DNA from: Streptomyces echinoruber
GTDB lineage: Bacteria > Actinomycetota > Actinomycetes > Streptomycetales > Streptomycetaceae
NCBI RefSeq assembly: GCF_014651135.1
Contig: NZ_BMWH01000003.1
Coordinates: 228,340 to 292,339 of the forward strand
Direction of reading: 5' to 3'
Length of the DNA: 64,000 nucleotides
Positions 1-8,846 of the stretch are shown in pieces. The notes under the pieces were generated by a model. It saw only the letters and a program-made list of their open reading frames with translations. It was not told the origin of the DNA and did no database searches. Every line of letters begins with the position of its first letter. The stretch's first letter is position 1. Both the position numbers and the translations under genes were made by a program.

Positions 1-881
<881 letters not shown>

Positions 882-1042
882 CGTCCCGCCTCTCCGTTAG
901 CTCGGAATGCCGGAGGCTGCAGTCAGGCTCCCGCAGCCGCCGGGCTCCTGCCAGTCCGCGTACGCCGTCCCGGCGGTCCTCTCCCCGCCGCCGCGGCCCT
1001 GCCGCGGGCTGCCGCCGGGCGACGGCGGCCGGTGGCCCGGCG

Positions 1043-1108
1043 GCCCGGTGGCCCGGTGGCCCGGTGGGCACGCGCCCGCCGGCACGCGCCCGCCGGCACG
1101 CGCCCGCC
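1043..1108. repeat. two adjoining short tandem repeats in the 882-1231 gap
   Basis: The 350-base gap between the divergent aldolase and PPOX genes contains a 9-bp repeat (GGCCCGGTG, about three copies from 1043), followed directly by three copies of a 14-bp unit GGCACGCGCCCGCC (1067-1108). Apart from this the gap shows no convincing gene; it presumably holds both promoters. Confidence 0.7.
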
Positions 1109-1231
1109 GGATGGATCACCGTCCCTGCCCACCGGGTGCACGAACCCCGCGTACGCACCGGCCCGAAACGGGCGGACCCAGGGACCGATGGGCCCTACTC
1201 CCGCCCGTGCCGCACCACGGAGAATGGGCTG

Positions 1232-1678
1232 ATGCCACACAACAACGGCTCTCAGGCACTGGACCGGCAGGAATGCCTGCGCCTGCTGGCCAAGGTGCCG
1301 GTCGGCCGCATCGTGTACACCCGGCAGGCGCTGCCCGCCGTCCTGCCCGTCAACTTCTCCCTCGACCCCTCCCTCGGTCTCTCCCCCGACACGGACTCGT
1401 GCGTGCTGCTGCGCACCTCCGCCGACTCGGACCTGGCCCGTTCCGTGGACGGCGTCGTGGTCGCCTTCGAGGCGGACGAGTTCGACGCGGACGCCGAGTC
1501 GGGCTGGAGCGTGGTCGTCACGGGCCGGGCCGCCGTGGTCACCGACCCCGCCGAACACGAGCGCCTGTTGCAGACCGGCCCCCGCTCGTGGGTGACCGCG
1601 CAGGACGCGGTCTTCGTGCGGATCTCGTGCGAGATGGTCACCGGCCGACGCATCGGACAGGCCACGGACCTCCGCTGA
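1232..1678 (+). CDS. pyridoxamine 5'-phosphate oxidase (PPOX) family protein
   Basis: A 148-residue single-domain split-barrel flavoprotein of the Pyridox_ox_2 type. The core LLAKVPVGRIVYTRQALPAVLPVNFSL is the typical N-terminal strand-turn-strand of these FMN- or F420-binding proteins, and RAAVVTDPAEHERLL sits where the family has its second barrel half. The ATG at 1232 follows GGAGA at a suitable distance; upstream in-frame codons lie in repetitive DNA and are unlikely to be translated. Substrate unknown. In Streptomyces such proteins are often clustered with Acg-type nitroreductases of the dormancy group, and a decayed nitroreductase fragment lies just downstream on the other strand. Confidence 0.85.
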   Translation: MPHNNGSQALDRQECLRLLAKVPVGRIVYTRQALPAVLPVNFSLDPSLGLSPDTDSCVLLRTSADSDLARSVDGVVVAFEADEFDADAESGWSVVVTGRAAVVTDPAEHERLLQTGPRSWVTAQDAVFVRISCEMVTGRRIGQATDLR

Positions 1679-1795
1679 GCCACGCGCGAACCCCACTGGG
1701 CCACGGGCGGATCGCCCTGAGGCACGGGCGGGCCCGCCTGAGCCGCGCGTGGCCTCCGCCGAGCCATGCGCGAGCACCCTGGACGGGCACCTACT

Positions 1796-1867
1796 GAGCC
1801 ACCTGAGCCACCTGAATCACCCGAGCCACTCGAGCTACCCGAACCACTCCAGTCACCTGAGCCACAC
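1796..1867. repeat. degenerate 9-bp tandem array
   Basis: Eight consecutive 9-bp units related to GAGCCACCT (the first two identical, later ones differing at 1-3 positions). Read on the minus strand the array gives Gly/Ser-rich nonsense. The wider stretch 1679-1960 is filled with looser variants of the same GAGCCACG/GGCACC words, and no gene is evident in it. Confidence 0.75.
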
Positions 1868-1984
1868 GCGGGCACCCACTGCATCACGCGTGGGCACCCG
1901 CCGAGCCACGTGCGGGCACCCGCCGAGCCACGTGCGGGTTCGCCGGGCGCGCGGACGGACGCCTCGGGGCGCCGGTGGTCGTCC

Positions 1985-2165
1985 TCCCAGCCCGCGGCGA
2001 CGTGTCCGGGCGCGCGGGGCGCGGGGACGCCGTCCGGTCCGTAGCCGAAGCGGATCAGCAGATGGGGGCGGCACCGCCGCCATGTCCCGCCGCCCGCAGG
2101 TCCGGCCATTCCATCGCCCGGCGCAGGATCGAGGTGCGCACCCCGTCACCGTGACGCATGCGACA
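1985..2165 (-). pseudogene. remnant of an Acg-type nitroreductase C-terminus
   Basis: Two minus-strand frames carry adjoining pieces of a recognisable ending. One reads VRTSILRRAMEWPDLRAA (about 2141-2085) and the other RPHLLIRFGYGPDGVPAP (about 2067-2014). Acg/Rv2032-type nitroreductases of actinobacteria end with a MEWPDLR helix followed by PQLLLRFGYGP-xxPTPRRP, so the order is right but a frameshift separates the two parts and the remainder of the gene is not detectable. Called from remembered family consensus, so moderately uncertain. Confidence 0.5.
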
Positions 2166-2308
2166 GCAGGGCCGACCGGTCTGCGGCCATGGCGGCATAC
2201 GGCCCCGACGATCAGGCGGTTCGGACCGGATGGGACCGGCCCCCCACAGCGCCCACCTCCCCATACGCCCCTCAACGGGCGTCCGCCACCAGGAACTTCA
2301 CAAGTTCC

Positions 2309-2779
2309 TCAGTCTTCCTCGCCCGCCCCCTCCTCGCCCAACTCCTCCCCGTCGAACGCCTGGGCGACGGCGAGGCTGTCCTCGTAGACGTGGTGCCGGG
2401 TGACGAGGCCGCCCTCGACCGTGAGATGCAGAGCGAACCGTGCGCGGTAGGCGCGTCCGGTGGAGCGGGCGGTCTGACCGATCTCACCGAGCACGACCGC
2501 GTCGTTGCCGTCGACGAGGACGCGCTCGATCCTGGTCGCCACGCGCCCGGGCACATGGTGCTCGGCGAGCTCGCGGAAGTGCGCGGTGACGTCGGCACGG
2601 CTGGAACGGTGACGGATCCACGGGGTGGCGGCACGACCGTGCTCGGCCTCCGGCCAGTCCAGCTTCCAGTCGATCCGCTCGGCGTACAGCTCCGCGATGC
2701 GCTCGGGGTCGCCCTCGCCGATCCGGCGCAACAACTCCTCCACCACGGCACGGGTGGTCTGCGGCATGACTGACGACAT
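2309..2779 (-). CDS. nuclear transport factor 2-like (SnoaL-like) protein
   Basis: A 156-residue cone-shaped alpha+beta fold protein. The opening VVEELLRRIGEGDPERIAELYAERIDWKL is the usual SnoaL_2 helix-helix start, followed by a TAHFRELAEH segment and the beta-sheet block RVLVDGNDAVVLGEIG...FALHLTVEGGLVTRHHVYED. Such proteins are small-molecule isomerases/hydrolases or have unknown binding roles; no substrate can be assigned. The ATG is placed where GAGAGGTGAC gives an excellent ribosome-binding site; an upstream in-frame start has none. The tail is acidic (EELGEEGAGEED). Confidence 0.85.
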   Translation of the reverse strand: MSSVMPQTTRAVVEELLRRIGEGDPERIAELYAERIDWKLDWPEAEHGRAATPWIRHRSSRADVTAHFRELAEHHVPGRVATRIERVLVDGNDAVVLGEIGQTARSTGRAYRARFALHLTVEGGLVTRHHVYEDSLAVAQAFDGEELGEEGAGEED

Positions 2780-2932
2780 GTCACCTCTCAGATTGATATC
2801 CACGTCCGGTGACCAGTGACCAGTGACTGGACGCGACGAAATCACCACTGCCGACGGTCCCGCCGAACTCGCCCTCCAACTCAGCCGCACCACCATGCCC
2901 AACCGCCTGATGCCAGAGGGCCGGAGGGGACG

Positions 2933-3157
2933 TCAGGCGGGCCGAGGCACGATGTTCACCGCCCGGTAGTCGTACCCGTCCTGCTTGAAGCCGGGGGCTT
3001 CCCACTGGAGGTCCACCCGCTGCCCCGGCGACAGCGTGTGGAACCCCTCCATCTGGATGTGGGAGTAATGACCCCAACACCCGCCGGGAGTCTCGGGGGA
3101 ATCGAGCACGCCCCACCCCTTTTCGTCATGCCACTCGCGGACAGTCGCAGTCACCAT
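2933..3157 (-). CDS. divergent cold-shock-domain protein
   Basis: A 74-residue protein with the cold-shock domain plan. MVTATVREWHDEKGWGVLDS corresponds to the first strands and RNP1 (usually KGFGFI), GHYSHIQMEGFHTLSPGQRVDLQWE to RNP2 and the following strands. It is longer and more divergent than the abundant CspA-like proteins of Streptomyces, keeping an aromatic residue in RNP1 but replacing FGFI by WGVL. It probably binds single-stranded nucleic acid; a role in cold response cannot be claimed. Ribosome-binding site weak (GTAGGG). Confidence 0.8.
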   Translation of the reverse strand: MVTATVREWHDEKGWGVLDSPETPGGCWGHYSHIQMEGFHTLSPGQRVDLQWEAPGFKQDGYDYRAVNIVPRPA

Positions 3158-3537
3158 GGGCGCAACCCTACGGACTCCGCCCGCGCCGGCACACCGAAAT
3201 TCCGGCGTTCCGGCTCGGAAGGCCAGCGCGCTGCAGGAGCCGTCACCGGGCTGCCCCGGGCATCGATCAACACCCTGCGCGAACAGGCCAAGGAGGTTGC
3301 TGCCGCCCGCCACGTCCTGCGGATCGAGCGGACCTCCGTCGAAGACCACAAGCAGAACTTCCGCGGCGACCCCGCGCACCAGGGCGAGCAGCACCTGCCG
3401 GAAGCAGCCGAGCCGTCGCCAAAGGAAGCGCAGTTCAGCGGCACAGGCCGAAAGAGGCTCACCGAAACACACAAGACATTGAGCCTTTTCAGAGTGGCCA
3501 CCGGACGGGTGACGAGGCGGGTTCCCGCAACGCACGA
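3158..3537. other. gap with a possible decayed coding stretch
   Basis: No intact gene. The + strand frame around 3265-3480 reads INTLREQAKEVAAARHV and continues with biased codons, which looks like a protein fragment, but I cannot assign it to a family and it has no start or ribosome-binding site. It lies immediately left of the IS remnant and may be part of the same scar. Confidence 0.35.
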
Positions 3538-3593
3538 GGCTCCTGCGCTGTTAAGAGAGGTGTTCGACCTCTCAACTCATCAGCACAGGAGCC
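3538..3593 (+). promoter_or_regulatory. stem-loop covering the transposase ribosome-binding site
   Basis: GGCTCCTG (3538-3545) pairs with CAGGAGCC (3586-3593). Inside it GCTG pairs with CAGC, and GAGAGGT (3555-3561) with ACCTCTC (3567-3573) around a 5-nt loop. The AGGAG Shine-Dalgarno at 3587-3591 of the TTG start at 3597 lies in the closing stem, so a transcript entering from outside would hide its own translation signal. Confidence 0.6.
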
Positions 3594-4236
3594 GCGTTGG
3601 TTCCCTGTCCTGCCGCACTCGACCTGCCCCACGCACTCGTCGAGTGGGTCACCCTGCTCATCGTCATCCGCGAGGGTGACCGCCGCTGCATGCTGCCCCC
3701 GCACCAGCGGGCTCTCATCGGCCTGATCCACCTCCGTCGGCACGACACCCTCGCGCAGATCGCGGCCGGTTACAGGATCTCCGTGGGCCCTGCCCACGCC
3801 TACGTCACCGCCGTCATCGCCCCTCTCTCCCGGCGGGCACCCGGACTGCTGCGGGTCCTGCGGGAGAGCGACCCCGGTCACGTTCTGCTCGACGGCACGC
3901 CCGCCGCGTGCGACCGGGCCGGCGACAGCCGGGCCGACTACTCCCCAAAGCACCGCCGCCACGGCGTGAACGTGCAGGTCGTCACCGACCCCGTGGGCAG
4001 GCTGCTGTGGATCTCGCCCGCGCCGCCCGGCCGCACCCACGATCTCACCGCGGCCCGCACCCACCGGATCATCCGGATCTGCACACGCCGGGGCGTCCCC
4101 GTCCTCGCCGACCGTGCCTACGCCGGAGCCGGCCCCTGGGTGACCACACTGGTCCGACGCCCACCCCGTGGGGAACTCACCCCTGCCCAGCGAACGGCCA
4201 ACCGGGCGCTGTCAGCAGCCCGAGCACCGGTCGAGT
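3538..4236 (+). mobile_element. left part of an IS5-family insertion sequence, right end deleted
   Basis: Consists of a stem-loop leader and a 3'-truncated transposase gene. The right terminal repeat is not present: homology stops near 4233 where an integrase fragment begins. The exact left terminus is not determined. Confidence 0.6.
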
Positions 4237-4289
4237 GGACCCCACTGAGGTCGCCGAACGCGCTGGCAACAGCGTTGAGGTCCTGTTGA
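3597..4289 (+). pseudogene. truncated IS5-family (DDE_Tnp_4) transposase
   Basis: Starts TTG after AGGAG. The N-terminal helix-turn-helix part ([25 protein letters not shown]) and the RNase-H-like core with [32 protein letters not shown] and [12 protein letters not shown] are typical of IS5-family elements from Streptomyces. After the residues RAPVE the family normally continues with a conserved Arg-rich segment of 50-80 residues. Here the frame instead enters unrelated sequence at about 4234 and stops after 17 more codons, so the terminal catalytic part is missing and the product is almost certainly inactive. Confidence 0.75.
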
Positions 4290-4369
4290 GCCGCTACGCC
4301 AAGTGCATCGACGGTCGGCAGGAGATCGCAAACCGCAAGATCGAGGAATTGTTGCGCGAGTACGAGTGA
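4234..4369 (+). pseudogene. 3' fragment of a tyrosine site-specific integrase
   Basis: In a different frame from the transposase, the sequence reads [20 protein letters not shown], then AKCIDGRQEIANRKIEELLR and a stop. This is the well-known C-terminus of actinobacterial phage/AICE integrases, including the HxxH/R-Y box region with the catalytic Tyr in LLSRYAKC. Only about 45 codons remain; the upstream catalytic Arg/His part has been lost at the junction with the IS remnant. A terminator follows directly. Confidence 0.7.
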
Positions 4370-4390
4370 GCGCATGTGGTGTCAGGCTTA

Positions 4391-4416
4391 GGCCCCCCGG
4401 ACCTTATCTGGGGGCC
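4391..4416 (+). terminator. intrinsic terminator-like hairpin after the integrase fragment
   Basis: GGCCCCC (4391-4397) pairs with GGGGGCC (4410-4416), followed by TTAT. Confidence 0.6.
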
Positions 4417-5011
4417 TTATGCCATTGCTGCAGCTGACCAGGGGAAACACCCGGAGATCCGGCCCGGTCCTCCACGCTCCACTCGGCGGGCACTGCTCGG
4501 CCGTGCTGATACTGCGCTCGGACGAGCCGGATGCCGCAGTCGAAGGTGATCGCAGGAAGTTCCGCCTGGAATTTGCCGAAAAGCTATTGACTCATGACAT
4601 TCAGTGCGCATCATAGTGAGTAGGCCACAACACCGAAAGAGTCACAAAGTCGATCAGGACGTCTAGTCGGCGTAGTGACTTGGACGGGATGTGGCTGAGG
4701 CCCCCGGCAAGCCGGCGCGATACCGAGGCGACAGTGACGACTGAAGCCTCAGGACACGTGCAGTACTACCGGGGACTGTTTTATGCCCTCAAAGCCTTTG
4801 CGCGGCTGGGTGCCGGTGCGGAGGTTCGGGCATGCCCACTCTCAGCGGAACCGAAGAGCAGCAGGCGTAGGCCGTTCCTGCAGGCCAGACCTACAGGGCC
4901 TTGGCGTTTTGCTAGAGCTGACCTGGGCAGACGCCCCAAGATCCTGTCCACGAATAGTCCACAGACCCCGTCCTGGGGCCGCTCGGCGCTGCATACGCCT
5001 GCACAAACACG
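4417..5011. other. gene-poor, lower-GC stretch between the integrase fragment and tRNA-Arg
   Basis: Open frames here (for example about 4419-4616 on both strands and 4680-5042) have no ribosome-binding site, family resemblance or Streptomyces codon bias. A TTGACT hexamer at 4587-4592 with a CATAGT-like element 19 nt downstream could be a weak promoter but leads to no gene. Composition and position suggest leftover attachment-end DNA of an integrated element. Confidence 0.5.
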
Positions 5012-5052
5012 AAGACCCCGCACTCAGCGTTTCCGCTGGTGACGGGGTCTTT
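5012..5052 (-). terminator. terminator of the tRNA-Arg transcript
   Basis: Read on the minus strand, AAGACCCCG and CGGGGTCTT form the outer stem and AGCG/CGCT an inner stem closed by a GAAA tetraloop. It lies about 17 nt downstream of the tRNA 3' end. Confidence 0.8.
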
Positions 5053-5068
5053 GGGCACCTCATGTGGG

Positions 5069-5140
5069 TGCCCCCGGCAGGATTCGAACCTGCGCACACG
5101 GCTCCGGAGGCCGTTGCTCTATCCCCTGAGCTACGGGGGC
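5069..5140 (-). tRNA. tRNA-Arg (anticodon CCG)
   Basis: The acceptor stem GCCCCCG pairs with CGGGGGC plus discriminator A. The D-arm starts TAGCTCAGGGGATAGAGC, the anticodon stem ACGGC/GCCGT encloses the loop CTCCGGA (anticodon CCG, reading CGG codons), and the T-arm is GCAGGTTCGAATCCTGC. The 3' CCA is not encoded (CCC follows). The neighbouring integrase fragment makes this tRNA a candidate integration target. Confidence 0.97.
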
Positions 5141-5173
5141 GTGTCGCTCGCGGTGGTCGCGGTGACGGGTAGA

Positions 5174-5179
5174 ACACTA
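5174..5179 (-). promoter_or_regulatory. probable -10 element of the tRNA-Arg promoter
   Basis: TAGTGT on the minus strand, about 34 nt before the mature tRNA 5' end. The -35 is poorly conserved (TTCATG-like, 19 nt further up). Confidence 0.4.
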
Positions 5180-5332
5180 CCAGCTCCGACGGGGTGGTCA
5201 TGAACGGGTTTGCAGGGTGGCGGGTGGGAAGCGAAGGGGGCGGGCGTCCACCCGGCGGGCCGGGGCCACCCGCACGGGGTGGAAGTGGGGAAAACCGGGA
5301 CGCGGTGGCCGGTGTCCACCTACTCTCGAGTT

Positions 5333-5923
5333 GTGCCAGGGGCGTCGGGCCGGGTGCTTGTGGTGGACGACAACAAGGTCATCCGGCAGCTGATCAGGGT
5401 CAATCTCGAGATGGAGGGTCTCGAGGTCGTGACCGCGGCCGATGGTGCCGAGTGTCTGGACGTGGTGCACGAGGTGCGGCCCGATGTCGTCACCCTCGAC
5501 GTCGTCATGCCGCGGCTGGACGGGTTGCGGACCGCCGCCCGGTTGCGGGCGGACCCGCGGACGCACCACCTCCCCGTCGCCATCGTCAGCGCCTGTACGC
5601 AGCACGAGGTCGAGAGTGGCCTCGACGTCGGTGTCGACGCCTTCCTCGCCAAGCCGTTCGAGCCCGCCGACCTCGTACGGCTGGTGCGGCGGCTGCTGGA
5701 GTACGGGCGGGGGGCGGCGGCCGCTGCCGGCCATGTGCCCGGCGGCAGCAGCAGTGGCAGTGGCAGTGTGCGTAGTGGTGCCACCGGCGGCAGCGGCGGC
5801 AGTGGTGTCGGCGGGGGAGAGGGAGCTGAAGGGGAAGTGGAAGGGGACGGGGGCTTATCCGGTGACGCGGCTGTTTCCCGGGCGCGGGACGCCTCGCTCG
5901 CCGAGCCTGCCCCGCCCTGCTGA
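5333..5923 (+). CDS. single-domain response regulator with Ser/Gly-rich tail
   Basis: A CheY-like receiver with no DNA-binding output domain. The acidic pair is at Asp12-Asp13 (LVVDDNKV), phospho-acceptor Asp56 is in VVTLDVVMP, the switch Ser86 in VAIVSAC and Lys107 in FLAKPFEP, so all phosphorylation residues are intact. From about residue 130 to 196 the chain is a low-complexity Ser/Gly/Ala/Glu tail, probably disordered. Start GTG is chosen because the receiver fold begins just after it; a TACTCT -10 element sits 6 nt upstream, suggesting a leaderless mRNA. No kinase gene is adjacent, so the partner is unknown. Confidence 0.88.
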   Translation: MPGASGRVLVVDDNKVIRQLIRVNLEMEGLEVVTAADGAECLDVVHEVRPDVVTLDVVMPRLDGLRTAARLRADPRTHHLPVAIVSACTQHEVESGLDVGVDAFLAKPFEPADLVRLVRRLLEYGRGAAAAAGHVPGGSSSGSGSVRSGATGGSGGSGVGGGEGAEGEVEGDGGLSGDAAVSRARDASLAEPAPPC

Positions 5924-6083
5924 GCCCCCAGCCCTGCCAAGCCCCAACCTCTACCGAGCCCCGACCCCCGCGGGGCGAGCCGCCCGGATGGGCACCCCCG
6001 TCCTCCTTACCGGGGCGTCCGTATCCCGGGATCTCCGCCCACCGGCTCGCCGGATCGCCCCCTTCCTCCCCTACCCTTGTCCC

Positions 6084-7211
6084 GTGACCCCCGTCGAGCT
6101 CTCCCGTACCGTGCTGCGCGCGGTGCGGCGCGCTGTCGACGAGGGGGAGCTGAGTGTGACCGTTCCGGAACGGGCCGTGGTCGCGCCGCCGGGGCCCGGA
6201 GGGTGCGGGGACTACGCCACCACCATCGCCCTGCAGCTCGCGCGCCCGGCGGGGCGTCCGCCGCGGCAGGTCGCCGAGATTCTGCGGAGCCGCCTGGCCG
6301 CCGCGGACGGTGTCGCCGACGTGACCGTCACCGGGCCCGGGTTCCTCAACATCAGCCTCGCCGGCGACGCGTCCGCCGGTCTTGTCGCCACCGTCCTGCG
6401 GAAGGGGCTCCGCTACGGGCACGCCGCCCGCCCGGAGGAGCAGCACCCCGCGCAGCAGGAGGAGCGGCACCCAGCGCAGCAGGCGGTCCTGCTGCGCTGT
6501 CCCCGCGAGGTGCGTGCCGTCGTCGTCGCGGACGCCGTCGCCCGGCTGCTGCGTGCCCAGGGCGCCGACGTCCGGGCGTGCTGTGCGGGGCCGCTCGATC
6601 CCGCGTGGGCGGACGCCCTCGGCGTACAACACGTGCAGTACGTACGGCACGCACGGCGCACCGGCGCCGCGGACGGTCCAGGAGACGCCGACGGTCCCGA
6701 AGGCGCCGGCGGTCACCTCGTCCGGCCCGTTCCCGCCCCCGCCGACCCCGTGCCCCTCGGTCGCGACGCCGGGCGCTGGGCCCTGCTGCACCCCGCCGGT
6801 CACGACCGGCCCCGGATCACCGAGGAGCATCTGGTCCAGCGCGAGGGCAATCCGCTGTTCCGGGTGCGGTACGCGCACGCCCGCACCCGTGCCCTGCGCC
6901 GCAACGCCGCCGATCTCGGGTTCGGCGCGCGGCCCGGTGACGTACCGGGGGCGCAGCGGCTGCTCGCCCTGCTCGCCGACCACCCCCGTGTTCTCGCCGT
7001 GGCCGCCCGCGATCGCGCCCCGGACCGTCTCGCCCGGCACCTCGTCGACGTCGCCGACGCCGTGCTGCCCCTGCTGCCCGCCGTGCTTCCGCGCGGGGAG
7101 GAGAAACCCTCGGCCGCCCACCGCGCCCGGCTCGCCCTCGCCGAAGCGGCCGGGACGGTGCTGGCCGGCGGCCTGACCCTGCTCGGCATCGACGCACCCG
7201 ACCACCTCTGA
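6084..7211 (+). CDS. nrtL: ArgS-related anticodon-binding protein (NrtL-like), lacks the synthetase catalytic core
   Basis: A 375-residue protein that keeps the two tRNA-binding ends of arginyl-tRNA synthetase. The N-terminal Add-1 domain ([31 protein letters not shown] and [13 protein letters not shown], residues ~45-95) and the C-terminal DALR domain ([20 protein letters not shown], then helical bundle, residues ~250-370) are visible. The class I Rossmann domain with HIGH and KMSKS is absent and replaced by a short variable linker containing a repeated HPAQQ. It cannot charge tRNA; tRNA-Arg binding is inferred. Start GTG, with TACCCT 6 nt upstream (leaderless). It lies 19 nt before lysA, as in other Streptomyces. 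Symbol given from memory of the family name. Confidence 0.82.
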   Translation: MTPVELSRTVLRAVRRAVDEGELSVTVPERAVVAPPGPGGCGDYATTIALQLARPAGRPPRQVAEILRSRLAAADGVADVTVTGPGFLNISLAGDASAGLVATVLRKGLRYGHAARPEEQHPAQQEERHPAQQAVLLRCPREVRAVVVADAVARLLRAQGADVRACCAGPLDPAWADALGVQHVQYVRHARRTGAADGPGDADGPEGAGGHLVRPVPAPADPVPLGRDAGRWALLHPAGHDRPRITEEHLVQREGNPLFRVRYAHARTRALRRNAADLGFGARPGDVPGAQRLLALLADHPRVLAVAARDRAPDRLARHLVDVADAVLPLLPAVLPRGEEKPSAAHRARLALAEAAGTVLAGGLTLLGIDAPDHL

Positions 7212-7230
7212 GGAAGCGCACGCCACCGTC

Positions 7231-8622
7231 ATGAGCCGTTCCGCACACCCCGCCGGGCCCCGCCACGCCGACGTCCTGCCCGAGGGGCACTACCTCGCCC
7301 CGCCCGCCGACCTCAACGCCCTCGACGCGAAGGTGTGGGCGCAGACCGTCACCCGCGACGCGCACGGCGTCGTCACCGTCGGCGGGATCGGCGTCAAGCA
7401 GCTCGCCGAGGAGTTCGGCACCCCGGCCTACATCCTCGACGAGGCCGACTTCCGCGCCCGCGCCCGCGCCTGGCGCACCGCCTTCGGGCCCGGTGCCGAC
7501 GTGTTCTACGCCGGCAAGGCGTTCCTGTCGCGCGCCGTGGTGCGGTGGCTCGACGAGGAGGGCCTCAACCTCGACGTCTGCTCCGGCGGCGAACTCGCCA
7601 CCGCCCTGTCCGGCGGCATGCCCGCCGACCGCATCGCCTTCCACGGCAACAACAAGTCCACCGCGGAGATCGAGCGGGCCATCAGGGCCGGCGTCGGCCG
7701 GATCGTCCTCGACTCCTTCCAGGAGATCGTCCGTGTCGCGCACATCGCCCGCTCGCTCGGCGTGCGGCAGCGGGTGCAGATCCGCGTCACCGTCGGCGTC
7801 GAGGCGCACACCCATGAGTTCATCGCCACCGCGCACGAGGACCAGAAGTTCGGCATCCCGCTGGCCGGCGGGCAGGCCGCCGAGGCCGTGCGGCGGGCGC
7901 TGCAGCTCGACGGGCTGGAGCTCATCGGCATCCACAGCCACATCGGCTCGCAGATCTTCGACATGTCCGGGTTCGAGGTGGCCGCCCACCGGGTGGTGGG
8001 GCTGCTGCGGGAGATCCGCGACGAGCACGGTGTCGAGCTGCCCGAGATCGACCTCGGCGGCGGCCTCGGCATCGCCTACACCAGCGACGACGACCCGCGC
8101 GAGCCGCACGAGATCGCCAAGGCGCTCACCGAGATCGTCGGCCGCGAGTGCGAGGCGGCCGGGCTGCGCACGCCGCGCATCTCCGTCGAGCCGGGGCGGG
8201 CGATCGTCGGCCCGACCGCGTTCACGCTGTACGAGGTCGGCACCGTCAAGCCGCTCGCCGGGCTGCGCACGTACGTCTCCGTCGACGGCGGCATGTCGGA
8301 CAACATCCGCACCGCCCTGTACGACGCCGAGTACAGCGTCGCGCTCGTCTCCCGCGCCTCCGACGCCGAGCCCATGCTGGTGCGCGTCGTCGGCAAGCAC
8401 TGCGAGAGCGGCGACATCGTCGTGCGGGACGCCTTCCTGCCCGCCGACCTGGCGCCCGGCGACCTCATCGCCGTGCCCGCCACCGGCGCGTACTGCCGGT
8501 CCATGGCGAGCAACTACAACCACGTCCCGCGCCCGCCGGTCGTCGCCGTGCGCGACGGTGAGGCGCGGGTGATCGTCCGCCGCGAGACGGAGGAGGACCT
8601 GCTGCGTCTCGACGTCGGCTGA
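7231..8622 (+). CDS. lysA: diaminopimelate decarboxylase
   Basis: Last step of lysine synthesis: PLP-dependent decarboxylation of meso-diaminopimelate. The 463-residue chain has the alanine-racemase-like barrel with the PLP lysine in [11 protein letters not shown], the conserved [15 protein letters not shown] and [10 protein letters not shown] phosphate-binding segments, and the second-domain [10 protein letters not shown] loop that reaches into the neighbouring subunit's active site. ATG is preceded by GAGGAAG and follows nrtL closely, so the two are probably co-transcribed. A perfect palindrome GCTCGACGGCCGTCGAGC lies 35 nt after the stop, perhaps a weak terminator before hom. Confidence 0.97.
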   Translation: MSRSAHPAGPRHADVLPEGHYLAPPADLNALDAKVWAQTVTRDAHGVVTVGGIGVKQLAEEFGTPAYILDEADFRARARAWRTAFGPGADVFYAGKAFLSRAVVRWLDEEGLNLDVCSGGELATALSGGMPADRIAFHGNNKSTAEIERAIRAGVGRIVLDSFQEIVRVAHIARSLGVRQRVQIRVTVGVEAHTHEFIATAHEDQKFGIPLAGGQAAEAVRRALQLDGLELIGIHSHIGSQIFDMSGFEVAAHRVVGLLREIRDEHGVELPEIDLGGGLGIAYTSDDDPREPHEIAKALTEIVGRECEAAGLRTPRISVEPGRAIVGPTAFTLYEVGTVKPLAGLRTYVSVDGGMSDNIRTALYDAEYSVALVSRASDAEPMLVRVVGKHCESGDIVVRDAFLPADLAPGDLIAVPATGAYCRSMASNYNHVPRPPVVAVRDGEARVIVRRETEEDLLRLDVG

Positions 8623-8756
8623 GGAACGGCGGCTGAGGAACGGCGGGGCGGCCGGCGCTCGACGGCCGTCGAGCAGCCGGAAGAGGAGCGGAACGGTCGG
8701 CGAATGGTCGGCCGGCGGAAGATCTCCGGTCTTCCGTGCTGGAAAATGAAATATAC

Positions 8757-8805
8757 GTCTCACGATCCGGACGAGAGGCGGAAACTCCCGTCCGGTGCGT
8801 GAGAC
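8757..8805 (+). promoter_or_regulatory. long stem-loop in the hom leader
   Basis: Two 17-nt arms (8757-8773 and 8789-8805) are inverted copies apart from two central mismatches: GTCTCACG pairs with CGTGAGAC and CCGGACG with CGTCCGG, with GAG/CTC extending into the 15-nt loop. It ends about 30 nt before the hom ribosome-binding site GAGG. It could be an RNA attenuator or a DNA operator; no ligand or protein can be named. Confidence 0.6.
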
Positions 8806-8846
8806 TGGTGGCACCGCAGACGGTTATCAGGAAACGAGGTCGGATG

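Noticed and set aside
4419..4616. Two 65-codon frames on opposite strands
   Set aside because: Same interval open on both strands, no ribosome-binding site, no family resemblance.
4680..5042. A 120-codon + strand frame before tRNA-Arg
   Set aside because: Runs into the tRNA terminator, no ribosome-binding site, codon use unlike neighbours.
8657..8674. Palindrome after lysA as a regulator site
   Set aside because: A perfect 18-bp palindrome but in very GC-rich DNA right behind a stop codon; more likely a weak terminator.
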